In this document: piece by piece, positions 43,526-54,700 of the stretch
How positions within the stretch are numbered: the first letter of the stretch is position 1
How the letters are laid out: each line of letters begins with the position of its first letter
NCBI GenBank assembly: GCA_902554785.1
Contig: CACDQG010000002.1
Location: 21,547-85,546 of the forward strand
DNA from: an uncultured Pelagibacteraceae bacterium
GTDB taxonomy: Bacteria; Pseudomonadota; Alphaproteobacteria; Pelagibacterales; Pelagibacteraceae
DNA: 64,000 bases
Direction: 5' to 3'
Notes under the pieces: generated by a model
What the model was told of the DNA's origin: nothing
The model's input: only the letters and a program-made list of their open reading frames with translations
Databases searched by the model: none
Made by a program: the position numbers and the translations under genes

Positions 43526-44172
43526 GATCTTTGCCCGAATATAGAACTTCCGATTCTCACAAAAGTGGAGTTATTTACGACTGCATCTTGATAATCAGAG
43601 GACATGCCCATGCTCAATTCATTTAATCCCAAAGAATTATTCAACTTATCCATAGTTTTAAAATATTTATTAGTGTTCTTGTCGTTTGGAGGAATCACCA
43701 TTAAACCTAAAATATCTAATTTCTTTTCTTTAATACAATAATTATAAAAGTTTTCAATTTCATTTACAGGAATCCCTGACTTTTGCAGCTCATTTCCAAT
43801 ATTAACTTGGATAAAATATTTAAGTTTTCTACCATTATTTGCTTCACACTTAGAAAAAATATCAGCAAGTTTCTGCGTATCAAGGGAATGAATATAGTCA
43901 AATAATTCTGCTGCACTTTTAGCTTTGTTACTTTGTAATTTACCGACCATATGAAGGTTTATTCTTTTATTTTGTATTTTTAGATCTTTCCACTTTGAGA
44001 ATGCCTCTTGGACTTTATTTTCACCAAAATGATTATGTCCGAAATCAATTAAGGGTTTGATGTGATCTAAAGAAAAAGTCTTGCTTATAGCTACAATTTT
44101 AACTGTTTTAGCTGGGTTTAATTTTTTTATATTAGAATTTATTTTATTAAAACTTTCTACTATGTTGTTCAT
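43522..44172 (-). CDS. YggS/PLPBP family PLP-homeostasis protein
   Basis: VKIVAISKTFSLDHIKPLIDFGHNHFGENKVQEAFSKW, HMVGKLQSNKAK, LSMGMSSDYQDAV. Confidence 0.95.
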   Translation of the reverse strand: MNNIVESFNKINSNIKKLNPAKTVKIVAISKTFSLDHIKPLIDFGHNHFGENKVQEAFSKWKDLKIQNKRINLHMVGKLQSNKAKSAAELFDYIHSLDTQKLADIFSKCEANNGRKLKYFIQVNIGNELQKSGIPVNEIENFYNYCIKEKKLDILGLMVIPPNDKNTNKYFKTMDKLNNSLGLNELSMGMSSDYQDAVVNNSTFVRIGSSIFGQRS

Positions 44173-44745
44173 ATGTTTGCGGTTAAAAAAAAATATTTTT
44201 TAATTATAGAAAATATCAAAGATATAGATTTAAAAAACATTAAAAAACCTAATAAATTTATTATTATTTACAGAAATAATGAAAAAAAAAATAATATTGT
44301 TAATTTAATAGAATTTAGAAAAAAATGTAAGCAAAAATTAATAAAATTCTACGTCGCAAATGACCAACATTTAGCAGTAAAACTAAATTCTGACGGCATA
44401 TATTTATCCGCTTTTAATAAAAGCTTTAAGCCTTTGCATCTCAAAAGATCTAATTATCAAATGATTGGTTCCGCACATAATTTGAAAGAAATTAAACATA
44501 AGGTAAAGCAAGGGTGTAAAATCATTTTATTTTCAAGGTTATTTAAAGTGAATTATAAAAAAAATTTAGGATTTTTAGGGATCAACAAATTTAATTATTA
44601 TACTTTCTTATATAAAAATTTAATTCCACTTGGGGGAATAAACTACGAAAACCTTAATAAAATTAAGTCTATAAATTCTGAATATTTTGCAATTTTGTCA
44701 GAGGTAAAAAAAAAGCCGGCTAAAATATTCAGCCGGCTTTTTTAA
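44173..44745 (+). CDS. divergent ThiE/TenI-like protein
   Basis: FYVANDQHLAVKLNSDGIYLSAFNKS, MIGSAHNLKEI, IPLGGINYENLNKI; TIM-barrel ThiE-like pattern but altered substrate motifs. Confidence 0.55.
   Translation: MFAVKKKYFLIIENIKDIDLKNIKKPNKFIIIYRNNEKKNNIVNLIEFRKKCKQKLIKFYVANDQHLAVKLNSDGIYLSAFNKSFKPLHLKRSNYQMIGSAHNLKEIKHKVKQGCKIILFSRLFKVNYKKNLGFLGINKFNYYTFLYKNLIPLGGINYENLNKIKSINSEYFAILSEVKKKPAKIFSRLF
44709..44743. terminator. bidirectional intrinsic terminator between convergent thiE-like gene and porin
   Basis: AAAAAAGCCGGCT-aaaatattc-AGCCGGCTTTTTT, 13-bp perfect stem. Confidence 0.93.
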
Positions 44746-44760
44746 ATTATTAATAACTAA

Positions 44761-45819
44761 TTAAAACGCCATAGTTATTGCAAATAATGTTTGGTCTTGG
44801 TTAGCAGCATCAGTATAGCCAACGTTATCATGGCTAGAATGTGCAACTGCTAATGTAGCACCACCCATTGTGTATGCAATCTGTACAGATGTAGACTCTT
44901 GTTCTACATCAGCTGTAGTGTTTAATACGTAGTTAGCTTCTGACGTTTCTTTTTCGTATGAAACAGAAAGGTTATCGCTAGCTGCATATGCTACTGACAT
45001 ATTCGTTTGGTCGTAGTAGTCTACAGTTTCTACAGTTGACGCTGCAGTTAAATTACCCACAATTGGAGCTTTGTAAGCTTTTGAGTAACCAATTGAGAAA
45101 GGTCCAGTTGCGTACGTCGCGTAGTATGCACCTGACTCTGGATCTTGCACAGTGTTAGCTGTACCTGAACCACTAAACTCAATGTATGAAGCACCAACAG
45201 TTAAACCGTCGATTGGAGCAGCTTTAACTTGATACTCAGTTGCGCTATCTCCCATACCTTCATCTGCATCTGTGATTACTGCACCAGCATTATTTCCTGA
45301 ACCATAAGCATCTAAGCCTGTTGCGTAAGCAATTTTAGCTGTAACACCAAATGGTAGCATGTCTGCTGGAGTGTGGTATTGAATGTTATTGTAAGAGTCA
45401 ATTGTGTAGTTATCGCTTGTTGCTGATGGGTCACCCATATCAGTTGGTCTTGCGTATACTGACTGAGATCCTGCATCTTCAACGTCTAATCCACCTTCAG
45501 AAACGAAAACACCGAATGTACCGTAAGGAGTGCTTACAGTTAATTTTGTGTCATCATTTTGCGCTGCACCGTTATCCGCTGCAACTGCATCTGGATCTAA
45601 CTCCATTGAGTAAGACCATGTGTAACCATTGTCTAACTCACCTGACGCTGTAAAGTTTAATTCGTTTGTTATACCAATACCTTTACTTACGTTAGTTTGT
45701 CCGCTTAGAATGTTGTAAGTAGCCTTTGCAGTACCGCTTACTCCTAGTTCACCAGCGTTAGCTGAAGCAAATAAAGAAACTGAAGATAACATAACGATTA
45801 AAGTTTTGATTATTTTCAT
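44761..45819 (-). CDS. outer-membrane porin
   Basis: Signal peptide MKIIKTLIVMLSSVSLFASANA; GELGVSGTAKATYNI..., beta-barrel pattern ending in aromatic (ITMAF). Confidence 0.88.
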   Translation of the reverse strand: MKIIKTLIVMLSSVSLFASANAGELGVSGTAKATYNILSGQTNVSKGIGITNELNFTASGELDNGYTWSYSMELDPDAVAADNGAAQNDDTKLTVSTPYGTFGVFVSEGGLDVEDAGSQSVYARPTDMGDPSATSDNYTIDSYNNIQYHTPADMLPFGVTAKIAYATGLDAYGSGNNAGAVITDADEGMGDSATEYQVKAAPIDGLTVGASYIEFSGSGTANTVQDPESGAYYATYATGPFSIGYSKAYKAPIVGNLTAASTVETVDYYDQTNMSVAYAASDNLSVSYEKETSEANYVLNTTADVEQESTSVQIAYTMGGATLAVAHSSHDNVGYTDAANQDQTLFAITMAF

Positions 45820-46032
45820 GTTTTTTCCTTTGTTGTTTAGTTAAATATTTAACTGGATAGTTTTATATTGATTTATTTGGTTTTTTTCCTTGCAAATCTT
45901 GTAATCAGCACTATTTTATCTATAATAGTTGTATTTATGCAACACTTTTTTGCTAGATTTACAGGCTTTTTATTGCCCTTTTTTAACTAAATGCTGAACT
46001 TGATGTTATATCAACTTAGAATATAAATAATT

Positions 46033-46560
46033 ATGTTTAATCAAACATTCATAAAAATATCCACTATTACTATACTTTTAATTTTTTTATCAAATTGTGG
46101 CGGTTTATCAAAAACGGATGCTAGAAAAATTCCAACTAATGCACAGGAACGTGCACGAAAAAATGTTGAAGAAGGAAGAGCTGCTGGTTTAGGAAATATT
46201 TTAGGCAAAGGCGGAACTAATTTTGAGTTTAGTACTTCAAACCCTTTATGGAGAGCATCGTTAGAAATTTTAGATTTCATACCAATGACTACAGTTGATT
46301 ATGCTGGCGGGATGATTATTTCAGATTGGTACACTGACAATAATGCAAATTTTAATGAGTCAATCAAAATTTCAATACGCTTTTTATCTAATGAAATTAG
46401 AAGTGATAGTTTAAAAGTTATCGTTCACAAAAAAACTTGTAAAAATAGCGCATCATGCCAAGTGAGGATTCTTAATAACTCTACGATAAGTCAAGAATTA
46501 AAAACAACTATTATTAGGAAAGCAGCTTTATTAGAAAAAGAGACTAAAAAGAAAAGATAA
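46033..46560 (+). CDS. DUF3576-like lipoprotein
   Basis: Lipobox [40 protein letters not shown]. Confidence 0.8.
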   Translation: MFNQTFIKISTITILLIFLSNCGGLSKTDARKIPTNAQERARKNVEEGRAAGLGNILGKGGTNFEFSTSNPLWRASLEILDFIPMTTVDYAGGMIISDWYTDNNANFNESIKISIRFLSNEIRSDSLKVIVHKKTCKNSASCQVRILNNSTISQELKTTIIRKAALLEKETKKKR

Positions 46561-46565
46561 AATTC

Positions 46566-49082
46566 ATGGAAAGATTTAATTTTCAAGCTATTGAAAAAAA
46601 ATGGCGAAAAAAGTTTTCTAATCTCAAATTAGAAAACCCAAAAGGTAAAAAGTTTTATTGCTTGGAAATGTTTCCTTACCCATCAGGTAAAATCCATATG
46701 GGGCATGTTCGAAATTATACTATAGGTGATGTAATAGCACGTTTTAAATATCTAAATGGTTTTAACGTTCTACATCCAATGGGTTGGGATGCTTTTGGAT
46801 TGCCTGCAGAAAATGCATCAAAACAAAATAATCTTCATCCAAAAAAATGGACCTTGAAAAATATAGAAACAATGAAAAACCAGTTAAAATTGTTAGGTTT
46901 ATCGATTGATTGGAACTTAGAAATTGCGACGTGTAATGAGGATTACTACAAACATCAACAAGAAATTTTTATTGATTTTTTTAATGAAGGGCTGGTCTCA
47001 AGAAAAGAAACTTACGTTAATTGGGACCCAGTAGAAAAAACAGTTCTAGCTAACGAGCAAGTTATTAATGGAAGAGGTTGGAGATCAAATGCAATTGTTG
47101 AAAGAAAAAAATTATCGCAATGGTTTTTCAATATAACTAAATTTGCTAATGAACTTTTAAGTGAGATAGACGAACTTTCTGGTTGGCCTGAAAAAGTAAA
47201 ACTCATGCAAAAGAATTGGATTGGAAAATCATTAGGTTGTGAAATAATTTTTCAATTATCTCAGAAAGAAAGCATAATAAAAGTGTTTACTACAAGACCG
47301 GATACTATTTTTGGTGCTAGTTTTATTGCTTTATCTGTGGACCACCCATTATCCAGTGAGTTTAATCAATCGGAAAAATTTAAAAAATTTAAAAATGAAT
47401 GTAATAAAACTGGGACAACTGAAGAAGCGCTTGCCAATGCAGACAAAATAGGTTTTGAAACTGGTTTATTTGTTAACCATCCATTTATTAAAAATAAAAA
47501 AATTCCAGTATATTTCGCGAATTTTGTATTAATGGATTATGGAACAGGAGCAATATTTGGATGCCCGGCACACGATCAAAGAGATTTTGATTTTGCAAAG
47601 AAATATAATCTTGAGATAACTAGAGTTGTCTCTGATAAAAAAGAAAATGGAGCATTAAAAGAGGCTTACACTGGAAATGGAGTACTGATAAATTCAGAAT
47701 TTTTGAATAATCTTGAAGTTAAAAAAGCAAAAGAAAAAATTATTGAGGAAATTGAAAAGCGGAATATAGGTAAAAGAAAAACTCTTTTCCGTTTAAAAGA
47801 CTGGGGCGTTTCAAGACAAAGATATTGGGGATGCCCTATACCAATGATATACTTAAAAGATGGATCGGTTGTTCCTGTAGATAAAAGTGAATTGCCAATT
47901 AAATTGCCAGAAGATATCAATTTAGACTCTCCTGGAAATCCTTTAGACACTCATCCTACATGGAAAATGACAACCCATAAGCTCACAGGTGAAAAAGCAA
48001 CAAGAGAAACTGATACTTTAGACACTTTTGTGGACTCTTCATGGTATTTTTTAAGATTTTGCTCTCCCAAACATAAAGAAAATCCATTTGATGATAATAG
48101 TGTGAATTATTGGATGCCTGTTGATCAATATATCGGAGGTATAGAACACGCAATTTTACATTTGCTTTATTCTAGGTTTTTCATGAAAGGCATAAATAAA
48201 TACAATAAAAAAATTAATCTTTCTGAGCCTTTTAAAAACCTGTTTACGCAAGGAATGGTGTGTCATGAAACTTATAAAGATAAAAAAGGTAATTGGTTAT
48301 ACCCCTACGAAATAACAAAAATAAATGACAAAAAATTTGTGAAAAAAAATGATAAAAGTGAAGTTATTGTAGGACCATCCGAGTCAATGTCCAAATCCAA
48401 AAAAAATACAATTGATCCAGAACAAATGATAGAATTGTATGGCGCTGACGCAATAAGGTTGTTTATTTTATCTGACAGTCCTCCTGAAAAAGATGTTCAA
48501 TGGTCAGATGCGGGTGTTGCATCCGCTAATAAATTTTTGCAAAAAATTTGGAACTTAAACTTTCTAATATCTAAAAGAAAAGAGAAAAGTGTGAAAGAGG
48601 ATAAAAATAAAAAATTTGTACTAGGCGTAAATAGTCTTATAGTGAAAATAAACGACACGATTGAAAATTTTAGATTTAATGTTTCAGTTGCGCATTTTCA
48701 TGAACTTTTTAAATACCTAAGAGATAACTTAGAAAATGAAATTAGCAATGAGGTATTGATTGATAATCAAATAAAATTTATGAAATTAATGCTACCTTTT
48801 ACTCCCCACTTAGCTAATGAGAGCCTGGAATTTTTAAATTGCAAAACAGTTAATAATTGGCCAGACATTGATAAACAAAATGTTTTAGATGAGATAAAGA
48901 TGGCTGTGCAAGTAAATGGTAAAACAAGAGACATTATTAATATAAAGAAAAATTTAGAGGAGAAAAAAATTAAAGAAATTGTTTTCAATTCTCCGAAAGC
49001 AGTTAAACACTTAAAGGACAAGAAAGTTATAAAAACAATTTTTGTAAAAAATAAAATTATCAACTACATTGTAAGCAATTAA
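46566..49082 (+). CDS. leuS: leucyl-tRNA synthetase
   Basis: [36 protein letters not shown] (KMSKS-type). Confidence 0.98.
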   Translation: MERFNFQAIEKKWRKKFSNLKLENPKGKKFYCLEMFPYPSGKIHMGHVRNYTIGDVIARFKYLNGFNVLHPMGWDAFGLPAENASKQNNLHPKKWTLKNIETMKNQLKLLGLSIDWNLEIATCNEDYYKHQQEIFIDFFNEGLVSRKETYVNWDPVEKTVLANEQVINGRGWRSNAIVERKKLSQWFFNITKFANELLSEIDELSGWPEKVKLMQKNWIGKSLGCEIIFQLSQKESIIKVFTTRPDTIFGASFIALSVDHPLSSEFNQSEKFKKFKNECNKTGTTEEALANADKIGFETGLFVNHPFIKNKKIPVYFANFVLMDYGTGAIFGCPAHDQRDFDFAKKYNLEITRVVSDKKENGALKEAYTGNGVLINSEFLNNLEVKKAKEKIIEEIEKRNIGKRKTLFRLKDWGVSRQRYWGCPIPMIYLKDGSVVPVDKSELPIKLPEDINLDSPGNPLDTHPTWKMTTHKLTGEKATRETDTLDTFVDSSWYFLRFCSPKHKENPFDDNSVNYWMPVDQYIGGIEHAILHLLYSRFFMKGINKYNKKINLSEPFKNLFTQGMVCHETYKDKKGNWLYPYEITKINDKKFVKKNDKSEVIVGPSESMSKSKKNTIDPEQMIELYGADAIRLFILSDSPPEKDVQWSDAGVASANKFLQKIWNLNFLISKRKEKSVKEDKNKKFVLGVNSLIVKINDTIENFRFNVSVAHFHELFKYLRDNLENEISNEVLIDNQIKFMKLMLPFTPHLANESLEFLNCKTVNNWPDIDKQNVLDEIKMAVQVNGKTRDIINIKKNLEEKKIKEIVFNSPKAVKHLKDKKVIKTIFVKNKIINYIVSN

Positions 49083-49555
49083 TGAGAAATATTAAATTAT
49101 ACATTATTGTTTTAATACTAATTTTTAACAATGGATGTGGATTTACAGTTTTAGATAGATCAAAATTAAGTAATTTTGATGTATTAGAAATTTCATCATC
49201 TGGAGAAAAAAGCATAGGGTATAAACTTAAAAATAAGATATTGTCAGAAAGCGCTAAAGAAAATCCAAAAAAAATTAAGATAGATTTAAAAATTAATAAA
49301 AATAAGAGCATCAAAGAAAAAAACATCAAAAATGAAATTGTAAAATATCAAATAGATCTTAATGTAGATGTAGTCTTAACTGAAATAATTGATAATAGAA
49401 TTAAAAATTTTTCTTTAAAGGTTAATGGCGATTATAATGTTGGCTCACAACATTCAAATACTCTATCCAATGAAAAAATATTAGTTAAAAATCTAACAGA
49501 TAATCTGTCTGACGACTTGCTCGAAAAGATTATAATAATCATAAATGATCTATAA
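49082..49555 (+). CDS. LptE-like lipoprotein
   Basis: Lipobox IFNNGCGFTVL; located between leuS and holA as in other proteobacteria. Confidence 0.7.
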   Translation: MRNIKLYIIVLILIFNNGCGFTVLDRSKLSNFDVLEISSSGEKSIGYKLKNKILSESAKENPKKIKIDLKINKNKSIKEKNIKNEIVKYQIDLNVDVVLTEIIDNRIKNFSLKVNGDYNVGSQHSNTLSNEKILVKNLTDNLSDDLLEKIIIIINDL

Positions 49556-50537
49556 AAGTTATCAAATTGAGAACAATATTCAAAACTTAAAAGAAAACCT
49601 TGTTTTGTTTTATGGTGAAAACCTAGGATTGAAAATTCTTTTTAAAAATAAGATCAAATTAGAAAATAAAAAATGCGAGATTATCTCATTTAATCAAGAA
49701 GAAATTATTAAAAATCATAATTTACTATTTAATGAGTTGAATAATATATCTTTGTTTGAGAAAGAAAAAGTTTTTCTTATAGATCAGGTAAATGAAAAAA
49801 TTTTAAAATTAATTGAAGAATCAATTGATTATATAGACAATCAAAGAGTTTTTCTATTTGCTGACTTATTAGATAAAAGTTCAAAGATTAGAAAATTTTT
49901 TGAAACGTCAAAAAGGTGTGCGATTGTTCCGTGTTACAAAGATAATGAATTAACTATAAAAAAAATAATTCAAGAAAAATTAAGAAATTTTAAAGGACTG
50001 AATACAATTAATATTAATTTAATTATAGATAATTGTGCCTTAGATAGAGTTAAACTTAACAATGAGTTGGAAAAGATTTGCGCTTGTTTTGATAATAAAA
50101 TAATAGATACCGATAAACTTAATTCCTTAATGAATAATGTATCCAATGATGATTTTAATGAACTAAGAGATCAAGCTCTTTTAGGAAATAAAAAAAAGAC
50201 TAATAAACTTTTGAGCGAAACAATTATAGAACCAGAAAAAAACATATATTATCTAAGTGTAATAAACCAAAGGCTAAACAAGCTTTTAGATGTGAATTTC
50301 GAGAATAAATCAATGGATATGGAAAATGCTATAAAAAATCTTAAACCACCTATTTTTTGGAAGGACAAACCAAACTTTATCGAGCAGATAAAAAAATGGG
50401 AAAGAAAAAAATTACATAAAATTCTAAAAAAAACTTACAATTTAGAATTAGAAATTAAATCAAATTCTTCAATTAGAACTAATGTGCAGATACGAAAACT
50501 AATTGTTGATATATGTACATTAGCTAATACTTCGTAA
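49545..50537 (+). CDS. holA: DNA polymerase III delta subunit
   Basis: LVLFYGENLGLK..., ..LDRVKLNNELEKICACF; conserved position after lptE. Confidence 0.85.
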   Translation: MIYKSYQIENNIQNLKENLVLFYGENLGLKILFKNKIKLENKKCEIISFNQEEIIKNHNLLFNELNNISLFEKEKVFLIDQVNEKILKLIEESIDYIDNQRVFLFADLLDKSSKIRKFFETSKRCAIVPCYKDNELTIKKIIQEKLRNFKGLNTININLIIDNCALDRVKLNNELEKICACFDNKIIDTDKLNSLMNNVSNDDFNELRDQALLGNKKKTNKLLSETIIEPEKNIYYLSVINQRLNKLLDVNFENKSMDMENAIKNLKPPIFWKDKPNFIEQIKKWERKKLHKILKKTYNLELEIKSNSSIRTNVQIRKLIVDICTLANTS

Positions 50538-51381
50538 GTAAATCTGAAATTAATTCAAATTGCTCAAGATCTTTATATTCTATAATTACTTTTCCAGAAT
50601 TGTTTTTTTTGTTATTAATTATCACTTTTAAACCTAAAATTTTTTCAATCCTATCCTGTGTTTTTAGAATATTTGCATCTACTTCTTTATACTTCGAGTC
50701 TTTTCCTTTTTTATTTCTAATTAAATATTCAACTTTCCTTGCACTATAATTCTTCGATACTATTTCTTCTGCTATAGTTGAGGCATTTGATAAACCAATT
50801 AAAGGCCTTGCTTGACCTGATGTTAAAGAACCTTCCTCTAGCATTGCAATAACGTCACCAGGAAGAGTTAAAAGCCTTAAAGTGTTACTTATATGACTTC
50901 TGCTTTTTGACATTAATTTTGAAATGCTCTCGTGATCATATTTAAATTCTTCATTTAATCTTTTATATCCTTTCGCTTCCTCAATAGGGTTAAGATCATC
51001 TCTTTGGATATTTTCTACAATTGCAACTTCTAAAGACTCAACATCTGATAAATCTAAAATTGTAACTGGAATTTCATTTAGACCAGCTTTCTGAGCTGCG
51101 AGCCACCTTCTCTCACCCGCTACAATCTCATATTTTCCTAAATTCGATTTACTAGGTCTAACTGCTATTGGCTGAATAATCCCGTTTTTTCTTATAGAAT
51201 TAGCCAATTCTTGAAGTTTTTCCTCTTTGAAATTTTGTCTAGGTTGGTAAGGATTTCTTGTTAGATCAGCAATCGCCACCATGTTATTTAAGGAAGTAGT
51301 TATTTTTTTCTCTTTTGGAGACGAGTCTCCAAAAAGTGCAGATAATCCTCTACCTAAACCTTTCTTTCTTCCTGAGTTCAT
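50524..51381 (-). CDS. parB: chromosome partitioning protein ParB
   Basis: KKGLGRGLSALFG, NPYQPRQNFKEEKLQELANSIRKNGIIQPIAVR, GERRWLAAQKAG. Confidence 0.97.
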   Translation of the reverse strand: MNSGRKKGLGRGLSALFGDSSPKEKKITTSLNNMVAIADLTRNPYQPRQNFKEEKLQELANSIRKNGIIQPIAVRPSKSNLGKYEIVAGERRWLAAQKAGLNEIPVTILDLSDVESLEVAIVENIQRDDLNPIEEAKGYKRLNEEFKYDHESISKLMSKSRSHISNTLRLLTLPGDVIAMLEEGSLTSGQARPLIGLSNASTIAEEIVSKNYSARKVEYLIRNKKGKDSKYKEVDANILKTQDRIEKILGLKVIINNKKNNSGKVIIEYKDLEQFELISDLLTKY

Positions 51382-52175
51382 GCAGCACTCTCAATTCGAT
51401 TTTTTTTTAAAAATTCTTCGGCTAACTTAAAATAAGATTTACTTCCAACACAATTTTTGTCATATATTACGCAAGGTAATCCATGTGAAGGTGCCTCGGA
51501 CAGACGTACATTTCTTTGAATGACAGTCTGATATACTTTTTCTTTGAAATAATTTCTAGCCTCTTTGTCAACCTCAGAAGAAAGTTTATTTCTTTTATCA
51601 AACATTGTTAACAAAATACCTCTGATTTTTAGGCTAGGGTTTAGATTTTCTTTTATGCGATCTATCGTTTTTACAAGTTGAGTAATACCTTCTAATGCAA
51701 AGAATTCTGTTTGAAGTGGTACCAACAATTCATCTGAAGCGACCAATGCCATTATAGTAAGTAAGCTTAAAGACGGGGGACAATCTATAAAAATATTATC
51801 GTATTTTTTTAATAGACCATCTTTTTCTGAACTCAAAATTTCTTTCAAAACAAATGCTCTGTTAGAGTCATTTGCAGTTTCTACTTCAAGACCAGAAAGA
51901 TTTACATGAGAACCTATTAGATCTAGATTTTTAATATCAGTTTTCTGAATTATATTTTCAATATTATTTTTTTTTATTAAAAGATTGTAAACATTTTTAT
52001 CTTCATCACTATTGTTTTTACCTAGCCCAGTTGTTGCATTGCCTTGTGGGTCTAAATCAATAACTAAATTATTTTGACCCATAATGGACAGTGAAGCAGC
52101 TAAATTTATTACGGTAGTAGTTTTTCCCACGCCACCTTTCTGATTTATAATCGCTAGTGTTGTAGGAGATGGCAT
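51378..52175 (-). CDS. parA: chromosome partitioning ATPase ParA
   Basis: LAIINQKGGVGKTTTVINLAASL, DLDPQGNATTGLG. Confidence 0.97.
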   Translation of the reverse strand: MPSPTTLAIINQKGGVGKTTTVINLAASLSIMGQNNLVIDLDPQGNATTGLGKNNSDEDKNVYNLLIKKNNIENIIQKTDIKNLDLIGSHVNLSGLEVETANDSNRAFVLKEILSSEKDGLLKKYDNIFIDCPPSLSLLTIMALVASDELLVPLQTEFFALEGITQLVKTIDRIKENLNPSLKIRGILLTMFDKRNKLSSEVDKEARNYFKEKVYQTVIQRNVRLSEAPSHGLPCVIYDKNCVGSKSYFKLAEEFLKKNRIESAA

Positions 52176-52793
52176 TTATTTATTTATCTCCATCAAAATT
52201 ATTTTTGAATCTTTATTAGTCATACTACTTTCTAATTTATAAGAGTATTTTTTTGTTTTAAAAGAATTTTTTATTTCTTCCTGTGCATTTTGACCTTTTA
52301 GAATCATTAATTTATGAGGTTTTTTAGCGATTTCACGTGAAACTTGTATTATTTGGTCTAATTTTTTAAAAGCCCTACAAATTATGATCTCAGAATCTAC
52401 AACTTCTTCTCTTACATCTCCTAAAACCTCTGCATTTAGACTCAATTCCTTAATTACACTCATTAAGAACCTTCTTTTAACTGGTGATTTTTCATATAAT
52501 TTCACGTGAAAAGCCTTATTTTTATTGAAAATTTCTACTACGAGACCAGGAAACCCAGCGCCAGTGCCAAGGTCAGCAATGGAAGTGGCGTTAAAATCAA
52601 TGAACTTAACCAATTGAGCTGAGTCAAGTATATGTCTATGCCAAATTTGATCCTCTGTGCTTTTAGCAATTAAATTATAATTTTGATTCTCTTTTAAAAC
52701 CAGATTTGCGAACTTTTTAAGCTTTTCAATTGAATGATCGCTAAAATTAAGATTATTTTTAAGAATATTTATGACTTCAAGCTGCTGCATCAA
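52176..52793 (-). CDS. rsmG: 16S rRNA (guanine527-N7)-methyltransferase
   Basis: [32 protein letters not shown]. Confidence 0.96.
   Translation of the reverse strand: MMQQLEVINILKNNLNFSDHSIEKLKKFANLVLKENQNYNLIAKSTEDQIWHRHILDSAQLVKFIDFNATSIADLGTGAGFPGLVVEIFNKNKAFHVKLYEKSPVKRRFLMSVIKELSLNAEVLGDVREEVVDSEIIICRAFKKLDQIIQVSREIAKKPHKLMILKGQNAQEEIKNSFKTKKYSYKLESSMTNKDSKIILMEINK
52329..52344. promoter_or_regulatory. parS-like centromere site 1 (inside rsmG)
   Basis: GATTTCACGTGAAACT; 13/16 to TGTTTCACGTGAAACA; 12-bp perfect palindrome core. Confidence 0.8.
52498..52513. promoter_or_regulatory. parS-like centromere site 2 (inside rsmG)
   Basis: AATTTCACGTGAAAAG; same TTTCACGTGAAA core, 169 bp from site 1. 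Confidence 0.75.
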
Positions 52794-54658
52794 GCAGTAG
52801 CTTTATATCTAAGTTTTTTAATGTGTGAAAGAAGAATAATTATAGCTGCTGGCGTTACACCATCAATACGAATAGCTTGACCTAGAGTTTTAGGCTTAAC
52901 CAGAAGTAGCTTACTCTTAATTTCATTAGATAGGCCGCTCAATTTTTCATAATCTATACCATCAGGTATAATAACGGACTCGTCTTTTTTAAAAGAGTCT
53001 ATATCTCTGTCCTGTCTTTCCAAGTAACCCATATAATGAGCATCTGTTACAACTTGATTTTCTATAGACCTTGGAAAACTAGGAATGTCTTGAAAAACTT
53101 GCCTTATTTTTGCCATATTTACTTTTCGCTGACCCATAATCTCTAAACAAGATCTTTTGACTCCATCCATGGCAATTTTAATATCAAATTTCTTAGCTTG
53201 ATTGGGAGTTAAATAATTATTTTTTAAAATTTTATTTAAGGCCAAAATATTTTTTTTCTTTTCATTAAATATTTTTTTTCTATCAGACTTAACTAAATTT
53301 AAATTAATACCAAGATCGGTTAATCTTTGATCAGCATTATCGGCTCTTAAAGTTAATCTATATTCGGCTCTAGATGTAAACATTCTATAAGGTTCTGTAA
53401 CTCCTTTAGTAATAAGGTCATCAATCATGACACCAATATAAGAAGTTGATCTATCTAAAATAAACTCTTCTTGATTTTGAATTTTTAAAGCCGCATTTAT
53501 ACCAGCTATTAAACCTTGAGCTGCAGCTTCTTCATACCCTGTAGTTCCATTAATTTGACCGGCAAGAAATAAAGAGTTAATTTTTTTGGTTTCTAAGGTA
53601 GCTTTTAGCTCTCGTGGATCAACATAATCATACTCAATTGCATATCCTGCCCTTTTCATCTTGACATGCTCTAAACCCTTGATTTTAGACAATAATTTGA
53701 GCTGTATCTCCTCTGGAAGAGATGTTGATATACCATTTGGGTAAATAGTATTGTCCTTTAATCCTTCTGGCTCTAAGAAAATTTGATGTTTCTCTTTTTC
53801 CTTAAATTTAACGATCTTATCCTCTATTGACGGACAGTATCTTGGACCTACTCCTTTAATGCTACCTGAATACATAGCACTTCTAGAAATATTATCACTT
53901 ATGATTTTATGAACATCATTATTTGTGTAAGTCATCCCGCATTTAATCTGTTTATTGTCAATCTTATTTGTTAGGAAAGAGAAATAGTAATGATCGTCGT
54001 CTGCAGGCTGCATTTCCAAATCATCATAATTTATTGTATCACCATCTAGTCTAGGAGGTGTTCCGGTTTTTAATCTTCCAATTTGCATTTTAAATTTTGA
54101 TAGTTGTTCACTCAAACCGGTAGATGGTTTTTCATCATATCGACCAGCTGGTATCTGTGTTTCACCTATATGTATTAATCCATTCAAAAAAGTTCCTGTA
54201 GTAAGTATTAGTTCTTTAGTTCTTACTTCTTTGCCACTCTGACTAACGAATCCTACAACTTTGTTGTCATCAAATAAGAATTTTACCACTGGATCGGCTA
54301 CGACCTCTAAATTTTCATAATTAAGTAAAATCTTTTGCATGTGCTCTTTGTAAAGAGCTCTGTCTGATTGAGTCCTTGGTCCTTGAACAGCTGGGCCACG
54401 ACTTCTATTTAATAATCTAAATTGAATACCTGATTTATCGGCTACAACTCCCATTACTCCATCTAAAGCATCGATTTCTCTCACAAGATGACCTTTTCCA
54501 AGTCCTCCAATAGCGGGATTACACGACATTTCACCAATAGTCTCGATTTTATGTGTAAAAAGAGCAGTATTTACGCCCATTCTAGCAGAAGCTGCTGCTG
54601 CCTCACATCCGGCGTGTCCTCCACCTATAACTACTACATCATAGCTTTGTTTTGTCAT
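52790..54658 (-). CDS. mnmG: tRNA uridine 5-carboxymethylaminomethyl modification enzyme MnmG
   Basis: [44 protein letters not shown]. Confidence 0.98.
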   Translation of the reverse strand: MTKQSYDVVVIGGGHAGCEAAAASARMGVNTALFTHKIETIGEMSCNPAIGGLGKGHLVREIDALDGVMGVVADKSGIQFRLLNRSRGPAVQGPRTQSDRALYKEHMQKILLNYENLEVVADPVVKFLFDDNKVVGFVSQSGKEVRTKELILTTGTFLNGLIHIGETQIPAGRYDEKPSTGLSEQLSKFKMQIGRLKTGTPPRLDGDTINYDDLEMQPADDDHYYFSFLTNKIDNKQIKCGMTYTNNDVHKIISDNISRSAMYSGSIKGVGPRYCPSIEDKIVKFKEKEKHQIFLEPEGLKDNTIYPNGISTSLPEEIQLKLLSKIKGLEHVKMKRAGYAIEYDYVDPRELKATLETKKINSLFLAGQINGTTGYEEAAAQGLIAGINAALKIQNQEEFILDRSTSYIGVMIDDLITKGVTEPYRMFTSRAEYRLTLRADNADQRLTDLGINLNLVKSDRKKIFNEKKKNILALNKILKNNYLTPNQAKKFDIKIAMDGVKRSCLEIMGQRKVNMAKIRQVFQDIPSFPRSIENQVVTDAHYMGYLERQDRDIDSFKKDESVIIPDGIDYEKLSGLSNEIKSKLLLVKPKTLGQAIRIDGVTPAAIIILLSHIKKLRYKATA

Positions 54659-54700
54659 GTTGTGAATGTAAACGTCTAGATTAAGAATACAAGTAGTATT

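Noticed and set aside
45351-45653. + strand 100-aa ORF
   Set aside because: Antisense to the porin; His/Leu-rich shadow translation.
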